A stretch of DNA of 60,000 bases, taken from positions 6,561,306-6,621,305 of the forward strand of contig NC_064046.1 of the NCBI RefSeq assembly GCF_932526225.1, given 5' to 3'. This document shows, one piece after another, positions 11,139 to 20,950 of the stretch. The DNA is from Nematostella vectensis (taxonomy: Eukaryota > Cnidaria > Anthozoa > Actiniaria > Edwardsiidae). The notes beneath the pieces are model-generated. The model did not search any database and was not told the DNA's origin. It saw only the letters and a list, made by a program, of their open reading frames with translations. Position numbers and translations under genes: made by a program. Position 1 is the first letter of the stretch. Each line of letters begins with the position of its first letter.

Positions 11139-12060
11139 AGAGCTTATTTTAAAGTACATCTGAAGAAATAAAACCGATATCCTTCAAAATGGCTCAATCA
11201 TCGATATCTATCTCCTATGCTAGAAGAATCTTCATTGCCAAAAATCCTGGATTTCCCTTATTTTCCGATTTTTTTACGGCCCTTTGAATATACCAGTCTG
11301 TAAAACACCTTTGTCGCTGACCGACAAACGTATTGCGGGTGTGTGGCGCGAAAATCAAACTTGTCAGCTCGCACGCAGTCTGCATTTTCATTCACGAAAA
11401 TGAGCGCCTCTCCCTGTGAATCAACAAGCTCTGCCGAGTGAGAAAGCAATGCCAGTGACATCGAGACAGAGAAAGCGACTCAACAACAATACAGCAACGT
11501 ATTTTTGCCATACCAAGACGAGGCATTTGCAGACAAATGATATATGTCTGTCGAATTATCGAAAAATACAGGAAGGGAACTGGGGGAGAAGCTTGTCAGC
11601 TGTCTAAATGGTTTGACAACAGTAGAATCGTGAGTGATGCAAAGGTAATGGCTTCAAAATTGCAAAATCTATTCAATTATCAATAAGTGGCTATTTTAAA
11701 ATGCAAGCAAGATATACGTTTTAGATTTGTATAAGGTTATATTTACATTTTAAGCCAGCTACCAAGAGGAAAAGCCTTTTATTTCCACGTCCTTTAAGTT
11801 GCAAGGTGAAGACGCCGCATGTAGAGCTCTCAAAATTCTCCTTATATGGTGATCATTTCGCACAAACTCAAGCTTTATCCGTGAGGTGTTTTACAGACTG
11901 GTATATTCAAAAGGCTGTAAAAAATCGGGGGTTATGCGAAATCGGGGATTTTTGGTAATTAAGATTTTTCTATCATAGGAGATATTAGATATCGATGGAT
12001 GAACCGTTTTGGAGGATATTGCTTTTATTCCTTCAGATGCACTTAAATATAGCTTTAATA
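11139..12060. mobile_element. Foldback element with ~175-bp arms (intron 4)
   Basis: The left arm (11139-11311) and right arm (11883-12060) are imperfect inverted repeats. Examples are cttttgaatataccagtctg-type sequence against gactggtatattcaaaag, and gtacatctgaag against cttcagatgcac. The spacer of about 570 bp has a short ORF with no recognised domain. This fits a non-autonomous foldback DNA transposon that ends only about 70 bp before exon 5. Confidence 0.65.
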
Positions 12061-12130
12061 GTCTAGAAAAAGAAGGTGACAATTTACATTGGCCAAATGA
12101 AAAAAAAATATTTGTGTCTTTTTTTTTCAG

Positions 12131-12203
12131 CCAAGAAAAAGCACAAGCTTGAACTGTCAGCTCTTCAACTTTGCCTTGAAAATCTCCATATCACCCTACA
12201 GCG
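12131..12203 (+). CDS. BRD9: Bromodomain gene exon 5 (start of bromodomain)
   Basis: Follows a long pyrimidine tract and cag. Encodes AKKKHKLELSALQLCLENLH, matching the helix that precedes the bromodomain core in BRD7/9; phase 1 to phase 2. Confidence 0.85.
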
Positions 12204-12318
12204 GTAGGGATTTTTGTGATGCACTTTGACTTTTTGCCTAGACCCTCTATGTTCTGTGGAGTTTTGTTAGTCTAAAGCTATTTAAAAAATTCCATTTTAT
12301 GTTTTTTCTCCCCTTTAG

Positions 12319-12463
12319 TAAGGACATCCAAGGATTCTTTGCCTATCCAGTCAATGATGCCATAGCACCTGGCTACTCCCGTGTCATCACTCACCCAATG
12401 GACTTCAGTACTATTAAGACAAAGATTGACTCCAACTCCTACACCACCATTGAAGCATTTCGA
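12319..12463 (+). CDS. BRD9: Bromodomain gene exon 6 (bromodomain core)
   Basis: Encodes IQGFFAYPVNDAIAPGYS and then HPMDFSTIKTKI. These are the ZA-loop signature and HPMDF motif of bromodomains, closest to BRD7/BRD9 by the FF-P-V-DAIAPGYS pattern. Phase 2 to phase 0, donor gtgagt. Confidence 0.95.
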
Positions 12464-12918
12464 GTGAGTGACCTCCCTATGTTTATTCTACGGTGTAAAG
12501 AACAAACTTTCATATGCTTGTAAGTTAATAATACTGTATACACTGTTGCTGTGAAATCAAACAATGACGGTATTTAATGGCTCAACAGCTTGGTATTTAT
12601 TTACACGACCCTACAAACATAAAAAAATGCTATGTTATCAATGGTGACAAATGAGGATGTTATTAATAGAGGGTGCTAGGATCGAAATTATTCCAATATT
12701 TACAGTATATTATCACATTTTTAAAACAGGGGGGATTCTTTGCCATTATGTTTTATAAATGGGTGTTCCACCATCCCTACCTTCCCCTCAGAAAGGATAC
12801 AGTGCCTGGATGTGCCTCTTCTAATGTAGTCATCTTCATATGATCCTATAGTGTAAATACTCCAAGATGCAGTAGGGTAGTAGTAAATTTCAAGCTCATG
12901 TACTTTTTTTTTTGACAG
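12464..12918 (+). other. Intron 6
   Basis: No feature recognised besides splice signals. Confidence 0.45.
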
Positions 12919-13029
12919 GATGATTTTTATTTGATGTGCAATAATGCCATGGTGTACAATGCACCCGATACCATTTATTTCAAGGCAGCAAAACGCATCA
13001 TGCAGATTGGAGCTAAGATGATGACCAAT
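12919..13029 (+). CDS. BRD9: Bromodomain gene exon 7 (acetyl-lysine binding Asn)
   Basis: Encodes DDFYLMCNNAMVYNAPDTIY. The Asn after MVY is the conserved residue that hydrogen-bonds acetyl-lysine in the family, so the reader pocket appears intact. Phase 0 at both ends. Confidence 0.95.
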
Positions 13030-13549
13030 GTAAGTGTACCCTGCATTTACACTGTAAGGAAGCATAGGGTCCAACAACATTGTGGTGTTTCTAAAATTTG
13101 TCTCTGTATTTTGGTAAAACTGTCAGTACAACAGTGGTATTTCTATTTGTTTCTCCTTGCTATGAGCCATCCAACTAGACAAACATAGCAAATCTTGTTT
13201 TGTTGTTCTCAAACACATGGTAATTCAGTTTTACCAGGGGTATATCCTACCAGATCCTGAGATACTATTTTTTGGTTCTTTTGGCTCTTTGATCCAAAAA
13301 GTTTGATAGTTTGGGAAAAAGCTTGACAGTGGTTGAGTATCATTCGTTTATAAAAGTGACCACAATTTCAAAGACTTGCACTAAATTATACATGCGTATG
13401 AATACAAATGAAAATTGGACGTTCATCCACTATTGAGTTTAACCAAATACATGGGTGGCGATAACAAAGGAATGGTTGATTGACAAGAAAAACTCTAAGG
13501 ACCAAATCAATGCTGTACATACCTTTTCTGACCTTTTCATATCTTTTAG
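13030..13549 (+). other. Intron 7
   Basis: No feature recognised besides splice signals. Confidence 0.45.
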
Positions 13550-13704
13550 GATCGCATTAAAAACATGTACCGCAGCATAGGCTTCCCTGTCCCAGACATG
13601 GATGACGGAAGGGGTGTGGCATCAGATGAGCCCATCGATGTTGACACTGTGGACTCTGAGGTTTGCATGATAATGCAGTCAGTAAAGAAGAAGTCCAAAT
13701 CAAA
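13550..13704 (+). CDS. BRD9: Bromodomain gene exon 8
   Basis: Encodes the post-bromodomain segment DRIKNMYRSIGFPVPDMD, then an acidic stretch and a Lys-rich end; phase 0 to phase 2. Confidence 0.85.
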
Positions 13705-13756
13705 GTAAGTGTCTATAGACAGAGCAAAAAAATGGGCATGAAATTTTCTAACTCTC

Positions 13757-14052
13757 CAGGCCCATACCCAGGATTTTTCTTTGGGGGTGCGAAGTCCGAA
13801 AAAGTGGACCTGATTTTTTTATGGGAGGGGGGGATTTAATGAGTTCTCTGATAAAAATCTGACCATCCCCAAAAGAATAAAAAAAGGTTTTTTTTTGTCT
13901 TTGCAATATATCCACGGGATGTTTATTGTCGGAATTTGCTACATACCAGAGTGATCTATAGCTTATGCTTTATAGTTTTGTCTACAAATAGCACGTCCAT
14001 TGGGAACTGAAAGTGGACCTTCGGTCGTTGTGGGGGGTGCGTTCGCACCCTG
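13757..14052. mobile_element. MITE-like element, copy B (intron 8)
   Basis: Inverted relative to the copy at 9350-9609. It begins caggcccatacccagg and ends near gtgcgttcgcaccctg. Several indels separate the two copies, so they are old relative to each other. Confidence 0.65.
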
Positions 14053-14559
14053 CTCTTAATATATAAGCTCAAGATTCGGCATACAAGGTGTTCCCCTGAA
14101 GCTTAATTCCAAATTTTAAAGAAATTAAGAAGATATGAAATTTAGATATTAGCGAGCAAATTTGGCTTTATTTCTGAACAGAGCCCGACTTCTCCCTAAA
14201 AAGGAGGAGAATTCACATTGAATATTTGAAAATTGCACTTCAAACCTCATCTCGAAGACGAATCCATTACAAAAAAACATTTTTTGATATTTTGGTTTAC
14301 ACAACATAAGGAACCTCTAAGTTAACCAGACCATATTTTGGGAAAACTTGCCATTTTTTTGCTTTGTCGTGTCTATAGGTCTTAGCAATAGAATATCAAT
14401 TACATCCATAAATGGAAACCGGCAAGGGAAAACGCACACTAGCGAAACGTTTTTGGGCAACTCTGGAGGATCAGCTTTTTCTATAATGAGGGAATGATGT
14501 TGCTTTGTTGTATCTTTCATAAACGATCTTGTTCCCGGGGCACAATAGGAAGCACGTTT

Positions 14560-15235
14560 TTTTTTTTAAATTCGGAAGTTCTTTCCCTTTAAACTCGAAA
14601 AAATGCTCTAAAGTTCGGAAGATCGTTCTCTAAAATTCAGAAAGTTCGGAAGGTCGTTCTCTTAAAATTCAAATGATCCGTTATCTTGAAGTTAGGGAGA
14701 ACATTCTAATAATTCGGAAGATTTTTCCGTATACAGAATAAAAAAGCAAGTCGACTCTATTTGTCTTTCCAATACAACAACATGTTAGCGGTGACGACAA
14801 CAATATGACTGTTCTTGCTTGCTACAAAACTCACGCATCAAACAGACCTCTCTCAAAAGAGTCCTCTATATATCAGCTTTCTTTAGCCATTTGGATAGTC
14901 GCGATCTGTAAAGATCAACAATCAATTTGTTTGCGTCGTATGCAAATTAAGAAAGCGAGTTGGCTGTTGATATTATCAGGGAAATGTCTTTTCAAAACAA
15001 CGAAATGCTCAAAAACTCGCGCATCAATAACACCTCCTTAAAAAGAATCTTCTATATCTGAGCTTTAATTTGCCATTACGATCATCGCGATAGGTAAAGT
15101 ATTTATATTGATACAAACTAAGAAAGCAAGTCGGCTTTTAAATTTTACTTGTCTTTGCAAAACAACAATGAACTTGTTAAACTGCAGCTTTAATGCTGAA
15201 ATATACCTCAAAATTAAAATTAACAAATCAAGCAT
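14560..15235. repeat. Degenerate short repeats (intron 8)
   Basis: Words such as agttcggaag, gatcgttctc and aaaattc recur irregularly between about 14565 and 14735, with related pieces again at 15475-15760. The unit is too decayed to define. No gene recognised. Confidence 0.35.
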
Positions 15236-15442
15236 TGTGTAGTTCCAGAAAATATCTGGAGGGGTGGGGCGTTGAAACGCCCATGAATTTCCAGAGGGGT
15301 GGGGGGGGGGGGGGTAAATGCCCTTTTTCCTCAACAGTTACTGCATTTATTTTTTTTCCAGGGATTGGAAATTTCAGAGGGGTGGGGGGTCATACCTCCA
15401 ACCCCCTCCATGGGGGGTATGGATATTTTCTGGAACTACACA
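15236..15442. mobile_element. 207-bp MITE with 21-bp inverted ends (intron 8)
   Basis: Ends are tgtgtagttccagaaaatat plus c, and its exact reverse complement. The interior carries several aggggtgggg words and a long G homopolymer at about 15301-15314. No coding capacity. Confidence 0.75.
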
Positions 15443-16366
15443 TTTCTCAACAGAGCAATGTTGTCTCTTTGGTAGCGATCAAAATCGGAAGAACGTTTTT
15501 GCCTTCAAGGTTTTCTCGCACTGATAAACGTTTTTCAAATCCCGGAAAGAAGTTCTTGTTTTCGTGAAGCTGATCTCTTCTTCGGAGGAACATCTTTTAA
15601 ATCGAAAAAAAAAACACTCTCGGCTTCGGGTGTTAACCTCGGTGATGAACGATATTAAAAACAGGGAGAACAATATTTTTATCAGAAGAACAATATTGCC
15701 ATTGAACAAACGATCTTGACTTCGGAGAAACGATCTTAAAAATCGAAGCTAGTTTCTCATAGAAACCTGATATCGTTTTTAATTTCGTAAAAGCGCTCTG
15801 TATAATCCGTTGAACAATATTTTTCGTTCATAGCCTAAATCCTTTTTCTCTAGTGTACGTTTTTCCTTGCTGGGTCACATATCAATCAGTTAACCAGCTC
15901 ATCTTAAAGTACGAAAAAATTTGGAAACATCATTGAAAATGCAATGCCTTTATATAGCTTTTTTTCTTATATCTTTGTGTTTCTGGTGACCTTTTCTTGT
16001 ATTTGCTGAAGTCATCTCAACTATTTCACTTGTGAATAAAAAAGCCAGCTTTGTCTAAAATTGTGGCAGTACAGTATCAAAAGGACAGCTAAGCATTTTG
16101 CAATCTTACAGCTTTCCGTATTGAGACAATATGTGCAGATGCTGTAGAAATGCCAATATTAAAAACATAAAATACCAAGCTATGCCCATTCAGATAGCCA
16201 CAAAAGGTATTCTGCATTCAACAGGAGCCCTGATAGCTCACAAAGCTCCTACAAGCGCTTTTGTGATTTAAACTATAGGATAAATGAAACCCTGTTTTCA
16301 AGGATGCATTTTTCCAAATGTTGTTAAATGACCTATGTGTTTTTCTTTTTTTTGCTATTGTCTAAG
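15443..16366 (+). other. Intron 8, 3' part
   Basis: Contains decayed ttcggag/gatctt words up to about 15840, then AT-rich sequence to the exon 9 acceptor. No gene recognised. Confidence 0.4.
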
Positions 16367-16475
16367 GTCTGATCATGCCAAGACTTCTGCTGCAGGACGC
16401 AAAATCTTAGCACAAGTGCAGGAGGTATCCAAGCGCATATCAGCACAACTAAAAAAGAAATACCCCAATAGCAAG
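16367..16475 (+). CDS. BRD9: Bromodomain gene exon 9
   Basis: Encodes a basic, helix-prone stretch (AGRKILAQVQEVSKRISAQL). Acceptor ttgtctaag, donor gtaggt; phase 2 to phase 0. Confidence 0.85.
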
Positions 16476-16699
16476 GTAGGTGTATAACATGGATAAATGC
16501 CATTGAATCAAGTCTGTTGTTCTCATGAGAGCACCCACTAGAAAGCATATATTATCTGTCTTACTACACCTGAACCCCTTAGAATTGCTGGCAGTGTTGC
16601 ACTAGGCATTATGCATTTTAGCCTAGCCCCATACCTAAGAAAAAGTGGTATATAGAACAAATATGATAACAAATATTGGTAACCCATCGACTTGAGTTT

Positions 16700-17720
16700 T
16701 CGTGGCGCGATGTCCGTCCATCCCTTAAAAGCATCATATGACAACCAAACTTGGCGTGTGTCATGTATGTGTCAAGGGAGGTGCAAATATGTGGTCACGT
16801 GATTTGTAACGTCATCGATGACGTCACTAGAAGCAAAAATATGCTGATGTCATCAAGATAAAAAACATTCATATCTCTTGAAAGAAACATTACATAACAA
16901 CCAAACTTTGTAGGTGTCATGTATGTGTCAAGGGCAGTGCCGATTACATCACTTTAAGAAAAACTATCCCGATGTCATATCTAATAGAATAAACAAGCCC
17001 AAACTGTTGTGATCTCCTACCAGAACAATGAATACAATACACCAAAAACTGGAATTCGACTCTGCTAAATTTTCGTCTTTAATATGACTTCTTCAGGGCA
17101 GTCTGCCCTGAAGAAGTCTTATTAAACAAAAATTTGGCAGAGTCGAATTCCAGTTTTTGGTGAACCGATATCATATCTATATATACATATCTCCTAAACG
17201 AAACACCATATGACAACCAAACTTGGCGTGTGTCATGTATGTAACAAGGGGGTGCAACTATATAGTCACGTCATTGTGACCTCGTTGACGATGTCACAAG
17301 AAGCAAAAATATGCTGACTTCATCAAAATAAAAAATATTTATATTTCACAAAGGAAACATCGTATGGCAACCAAACTCGGTAGGTGTCATGTAGGTGTCA
17401 AGGGGCTGCAAAAAGTGGTCACGTGATTTGTAACGTCATCGATATCGTCACTAAAAGCAAAACTATTACGATTTCATTAAGAACAAAAATATCCATATCT
17501 AATGGGCAAAACATCATATAACAACCAATTTTGGTATGTGTCATGAAGGTGTTATGGGGGGTGCACCAATATGGTCATGTGATTGTGATGTCATCAATGA
17601 CGTCACTAGAATGTGACAACAAAACTTGGTAGGTGTGATGTGTTTCAAGTGGGGTGCAATGAGATGGTCATGTGGCATCATCGATGACATCAATAAATTA
17701 AAACTACCCCGACGCCGAAA
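16700..17720. repeat. Degenerate ~155-bp tandem repeat (intron 9)
   Basis: About six diverged copies, marked by recurring acaaccaaact followed by taggtgtcatgtatgtgtca-like sequence near 16741, 16897, 17213, 17368, 17520 and 17620. Most units also carry gtcacgtga and a TGACGTCA-like site. The array is interrupted by the palindrome at 17040-17162. Confidence 0.7.
17040..17162. repeat. Near-perfect 123-bp palindrome
   Basis: The left arm starts caccaaaaactggaattcga and the right arm ends with its reverse complement. The centre is ttcagggcagtctgccctgaa near 17102, so there is virtually no loop. A few mismatches lie near cgtctttaatatgac. It may be a snapback transposon remnant. Confidence 0.8.
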
Positions 17721-18119
17721 TATCGGGTGATCTGTGACATCGTTGACGTCATCAAAAACAGAAATATAATAATATTTAATATTTTTAATAATATTTATTA
17801 TTAAGCGAAAATTAGCAAAGATTTGGTTGTTTGGAGCTCCGCTTTTAGGCAATGGCTAAATTTATTTTTTATGTGTGAGTCATGATACTGTTAATCAAAC
17901 TGCTTGAAATGAACAGGAAGGAAATTTTTCTAGCAGGGTATTTCCAGACTTTTGTGATATACCATTTTCATTATCAGTGCAAAATAAAGACACTTTTACT
18001 GCCGTCTTTAGAATAAGTGCATGGATCAGCTCTTACTGAGCTAGAGGAGATCATTATAACCTGTATAGCTCTGCCAAGCCATTCATTCTATTAATTACCT
18101 CCATCTCTAATGTTTGCAG

Positions 18120-18189
18120 ATTGGTTTCCTCAGACGTGGTCAAGATGGTAGTACAAGCCTGGCAGTCATTAATCCTGATAGTAGCCAAG
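18120..18189 (+). CDS. BRD9: Bromodomain gene exon 10
   Basis: Encodes IGFLRRGQDGSTSLAVINPD, matching the GFL-RR-DG-T-L-NP block of BRD9; phase 0 to phase 1. The exon tail and donor are repeated in five further 40-bp units. Any downstream donor would include the in-frame TAA at 18210-18212. Confidence 0.88.
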
Positions 18190-18405
18190 GTAACATGTAC
18201 AACAGTCATTAATCCTGATAGTAGCCAAGGTAACATGTACAACAGTCATTAATCCTGATAGTAGCCAAGGTAACATGTACAACAGTCATTAATCCTGATA
18301 GTAGCCAAGGTAACGTGTACAACAGTCATTAATCCTGATAGTAGCCAAGGTAACATGTACAACAGTCATTAATCCTGATAGTAGCCAAGGTAACGTGTAC
18401 AACAG
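18160..18405 (+). repeat. 40-bp tandem repeat containing exon 10 end and splice donor
   Basis: Six copies of gtcattaatcctgatagtag plus ccaag and the donor gtaacatgtacaaca (variant gtaacgtg in two). The first copy is the coding exon end. Donors fall at 18190, 18230, 18270, 18310, 18350 and 18390. Copies are almost identical, so expansion is recent. Confidence 0.92.
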
Positions 18406-19020
18406 TTTTTTTGTAATGACTACTACCTGCAGCAGACAACAGAGCAAAGCTCAAACTCAAGCGCATTATGCATACTCAGTATGTTGTAAGTGGCTTGTAG
18501 CGCTTGTTATCAGACGAAGAAGTATAGTTATAGATTTGAATAGTTTTAAAAAAGATATAAAGATTACTTTTTCAGTTGCCACCAGTCACTGTGAGAAAGT
18601 AGCCTCGAAATGTCTATTAGTATATGTCTTTTTTAGCACTATACAAATCTATAATTATACTTCTTTGCCCCTGTATGTGTATTGTTAGTGTGTGCTAGTA
18701 CTGTCACTTCTTGGTCTTTTACAATCCTTACTGTAGATTCAGGTTAGTGTATTGCAGCTTGAAGAGACGGGACCTTCGGTTTAGTGTCGTTATCCAAGAA
18801 GACTGAAAACAAGAAAGAAATTATTTCAACTAACTGTGATTCGAATTTGAATCAAGACATGAACTCGGAAAAATCCCCAGTCATAGCCATGATTCAAACA
18901 TTGGTGTGCAGTTATATTATAAAAAGCATCTGATAGTGTCATATGACGTGTAAATTAAAATGTCACCACGGTGCTGAGATACATTTGGGGGACCCTGTTC
19001 CTATAAAGTACTTATTTTAG
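18406..19020 (+). other. Intron 10, 3' part
   Basis: No recognisable gene or repeat. Confidence 0.4.
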
Positions 19021-19134
19021 TTTTGTCACCAGAATCTCTACCATGCAACCTGGGCACTGTTGTTGGCAAGGTTGCTACCGGCTCACATATCACGGCCACC
19101 TTCAAGGAGGACAAGAGGAACAAGGCAACACCAG
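19021..19134 (+). CDS. BRD9: Bromodomain gene exon 11
   Basis: Encodes a segment ending in ATFKEDKRNKATP. FKEDKRNK is a hallmark of the BRD7/9 C-terminal domain (DUF3512 region). Phase 1 to phase 1. Confidence 0.92.
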
Positions 19135-19575
19135 GTCTGTACGCATGGGAGAATTTTAAAAAGAGCCCTAAACAGACACACCTTCATAATTATTTTTATT
19201 AACATTAAGAAGCAAATAATGTAATTAAATTTTGATATAAGCATCAAAAAGAAAATTTATACTCCAAATTTAATTACTTCCCTGAATCAGTCAATGCTAA
19301 CGGTGGCTTTCTTGCACACAAATGTACACAATCACTTGAAGATAAGATGGGTTAACTTTTTGGAGGTCTGCTTACCACAGAAACAAATATTGATACAACA
19401 GTGCTACTGTATGTCGTAAAACCCACCAATGTTCACTCAAATAATTTTTTTGATTGTCTCATTGCATATTGCATACTTTTTTGTCCAATAATATAATCTT
19501 TTTGCTAAATTCATGAAAACTTCAATTTTTTAAATTTAACAAAATTTACACTTACACTTTTTTATTCAATAATAG
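19135..19575 (+). other. Intron 11
   Basis: AT-rich; nothing recognised. Confidence 0.45.
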
Positions 19576-19711
19576 TCTCCTATTTGATGTATGGCCCGTT
19601 TGGCTCATTTGCACCAACGTATGACTCGTCCAGAGCCACCATCAGTAAAGGCGAGTCGGACCTCCTGTACAGCACATATGGCAATGATGTTGGAATACAG
19701 TACGCCCGGAG
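19576..19711 (+). CDS. BRD9: Bromodomain gene exon 12
   Basis: Encodes LMYGPFGSFAPTYDSS and then SDLLYSTYGND, matching the conserved YGP-SSYAP and DLIYSTYG blocks; phase 1 to phase 2. It is followed by the 22.9 kb intron with the Polinton. Confidence 0.92.
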
Positions 19712-19857
19712 GTAAGGGACCAGTACTGAAGTGGGGGAGGGTGTTTTGGAAGGGGGCAGGCAAATAACTTCTGGCGGCCCATCTGGGTTTACAAACTGGG
19801 TATATTTAATAGACATTAACAACACTAGTTTTAGATTTTTTAAAACATCTTGTTAAG

Positions 19858-19863
19858 AATAAG
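19858..19863. repeat. Polinton target-site duplication, left
   Basis: aataag, matching aacaag at 42558-42563 with one difference. Six-base duplications are characteristic of Polinton integrase. Confidence 0.75.
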
Positions 19864-20472
19864 AGTAGTATAGTACTTGGTGGTTTCAGCGCAGCGCAAA
19901 AACCAGCCAAGCCTATACTACTCACCAGCGTATGGTATCATATTCTGGCATGATTATATGATAAAGGATTTTGGTGAAGCCACGGGATAAAAGATTTTGG
20001 TGAAACTATATGGTATCACATTTTGGTGAAACTATATGATAAAAGATTTTGGTGAAACTATATGGTATCATATTTTGGTGAAACTATATGGTAAAAGATT
20101 TTGTTGAAACTATATGGTATCACATTTTGGTGAAACTATATGATAAAAGATTTTGGTGAAACTATATGGTATCATATTTTGGTGAAACTATATGATAAAA
20201 GATTTTGGTGTCAGCTTATGAATAAATTACTGGAACTATATGCTTTCTTCATTTCGTGGAATCCGTGCGGTGTGTGCGGATTTCATTTTAGGATACAATC
20301 CTATGGTTACGGCTGTTGTGTGACATTCTTGGAATTTTAATTCTTAGGAGCCAGTCAGGGGATTCCCTGCGGGCAAGTCTGGGCGTGTTTGTTGTATTCT
20401 AGGTTTGCTTGGAGTCATGGCAACGCAATAGTATTTTAATTCCTAGGAGCGAATCAGGGGATTTCCCGCGGG
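19864..20472. repeat. Polinton left terminal inverted repeat
   Basis: About 609 bp. It contains an internal minisatellite at 19955-20215 with a ~26-bp unit (actatatgataaaagatttt plus ggtgaa, alternating with actatatggtatcatatttt plus ggtgaa). It also contains two blocks of attttaattc-taggagc-gaatcaggggatt, at about 20334 and 20434. The right repeat is shorter mainly because it has about three of the 26-bp units. Confidence 0.85.
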
Positions 20473-20798
20473 CTACTGAGTATGGCCTCCACTTTCCTCT
20501 TCACTGTCATCTTCACTTTCGCTTTTGCTGCCGTCGGCGTGGTAGTGTGGAGTCATTCTGAGGGCCGACTTTATCTTCGCCCTGTCGCACTTGTTTCGGC
20601 AGCATAGGGTTTCGTTGAAGGTGTTTGGTTTGTCGTTGATGACATTGCCGTTTTGGTCCTTATAATCAGCTTTTCCGAATATGAAACGGGGTATTTCAAA
20701 CCTGTGACTAGAGTTTCGGCGTCTACAACGGTGTTCGTGCTTCTGTCATCGTAGTAGATGGCCGTTTTCGTTTCAACGTCTCGCGCGACTTCGGTCAT
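20473..20798 (-). pseudogene. Small Polinton ORF with Cys-rich motif, frameshifted
   Basis: Starts MTEVARDVETKTAIYYDDRS. After a frame change near 20690-20700 it continues in another frame with CCRNKCDRAKIKSALR and an acidic Ser-rich tail, ending at TAG 20473-20475. It is the last gene before the left terminal repeat, downstream of the polymerase. The function is not recognised; the Cys pair could bind metal. Confidence 0.5.
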
Positions 20799-20950
20799 AT
20801 ACTACTATACTAGAAATTATTTTTAAATAGTTTCGGTGCGTTTAGATGGTATACCTTCTCCAAATTATTGGATGCCAGTATGTGTCAAATAAAGATTCGT
20901 ATGTCAAATGGGTGGTCGGGGTTATTGTCCGATCTTATAGTGCCCGTAGG

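Noticed and set aside
18395-18688. 97-codon plus ORF after the exon 10 repeat
   Set aside because: Begins in intron 10, has no recognisable domain and ends in AT-rich intron sequence; probably chance.
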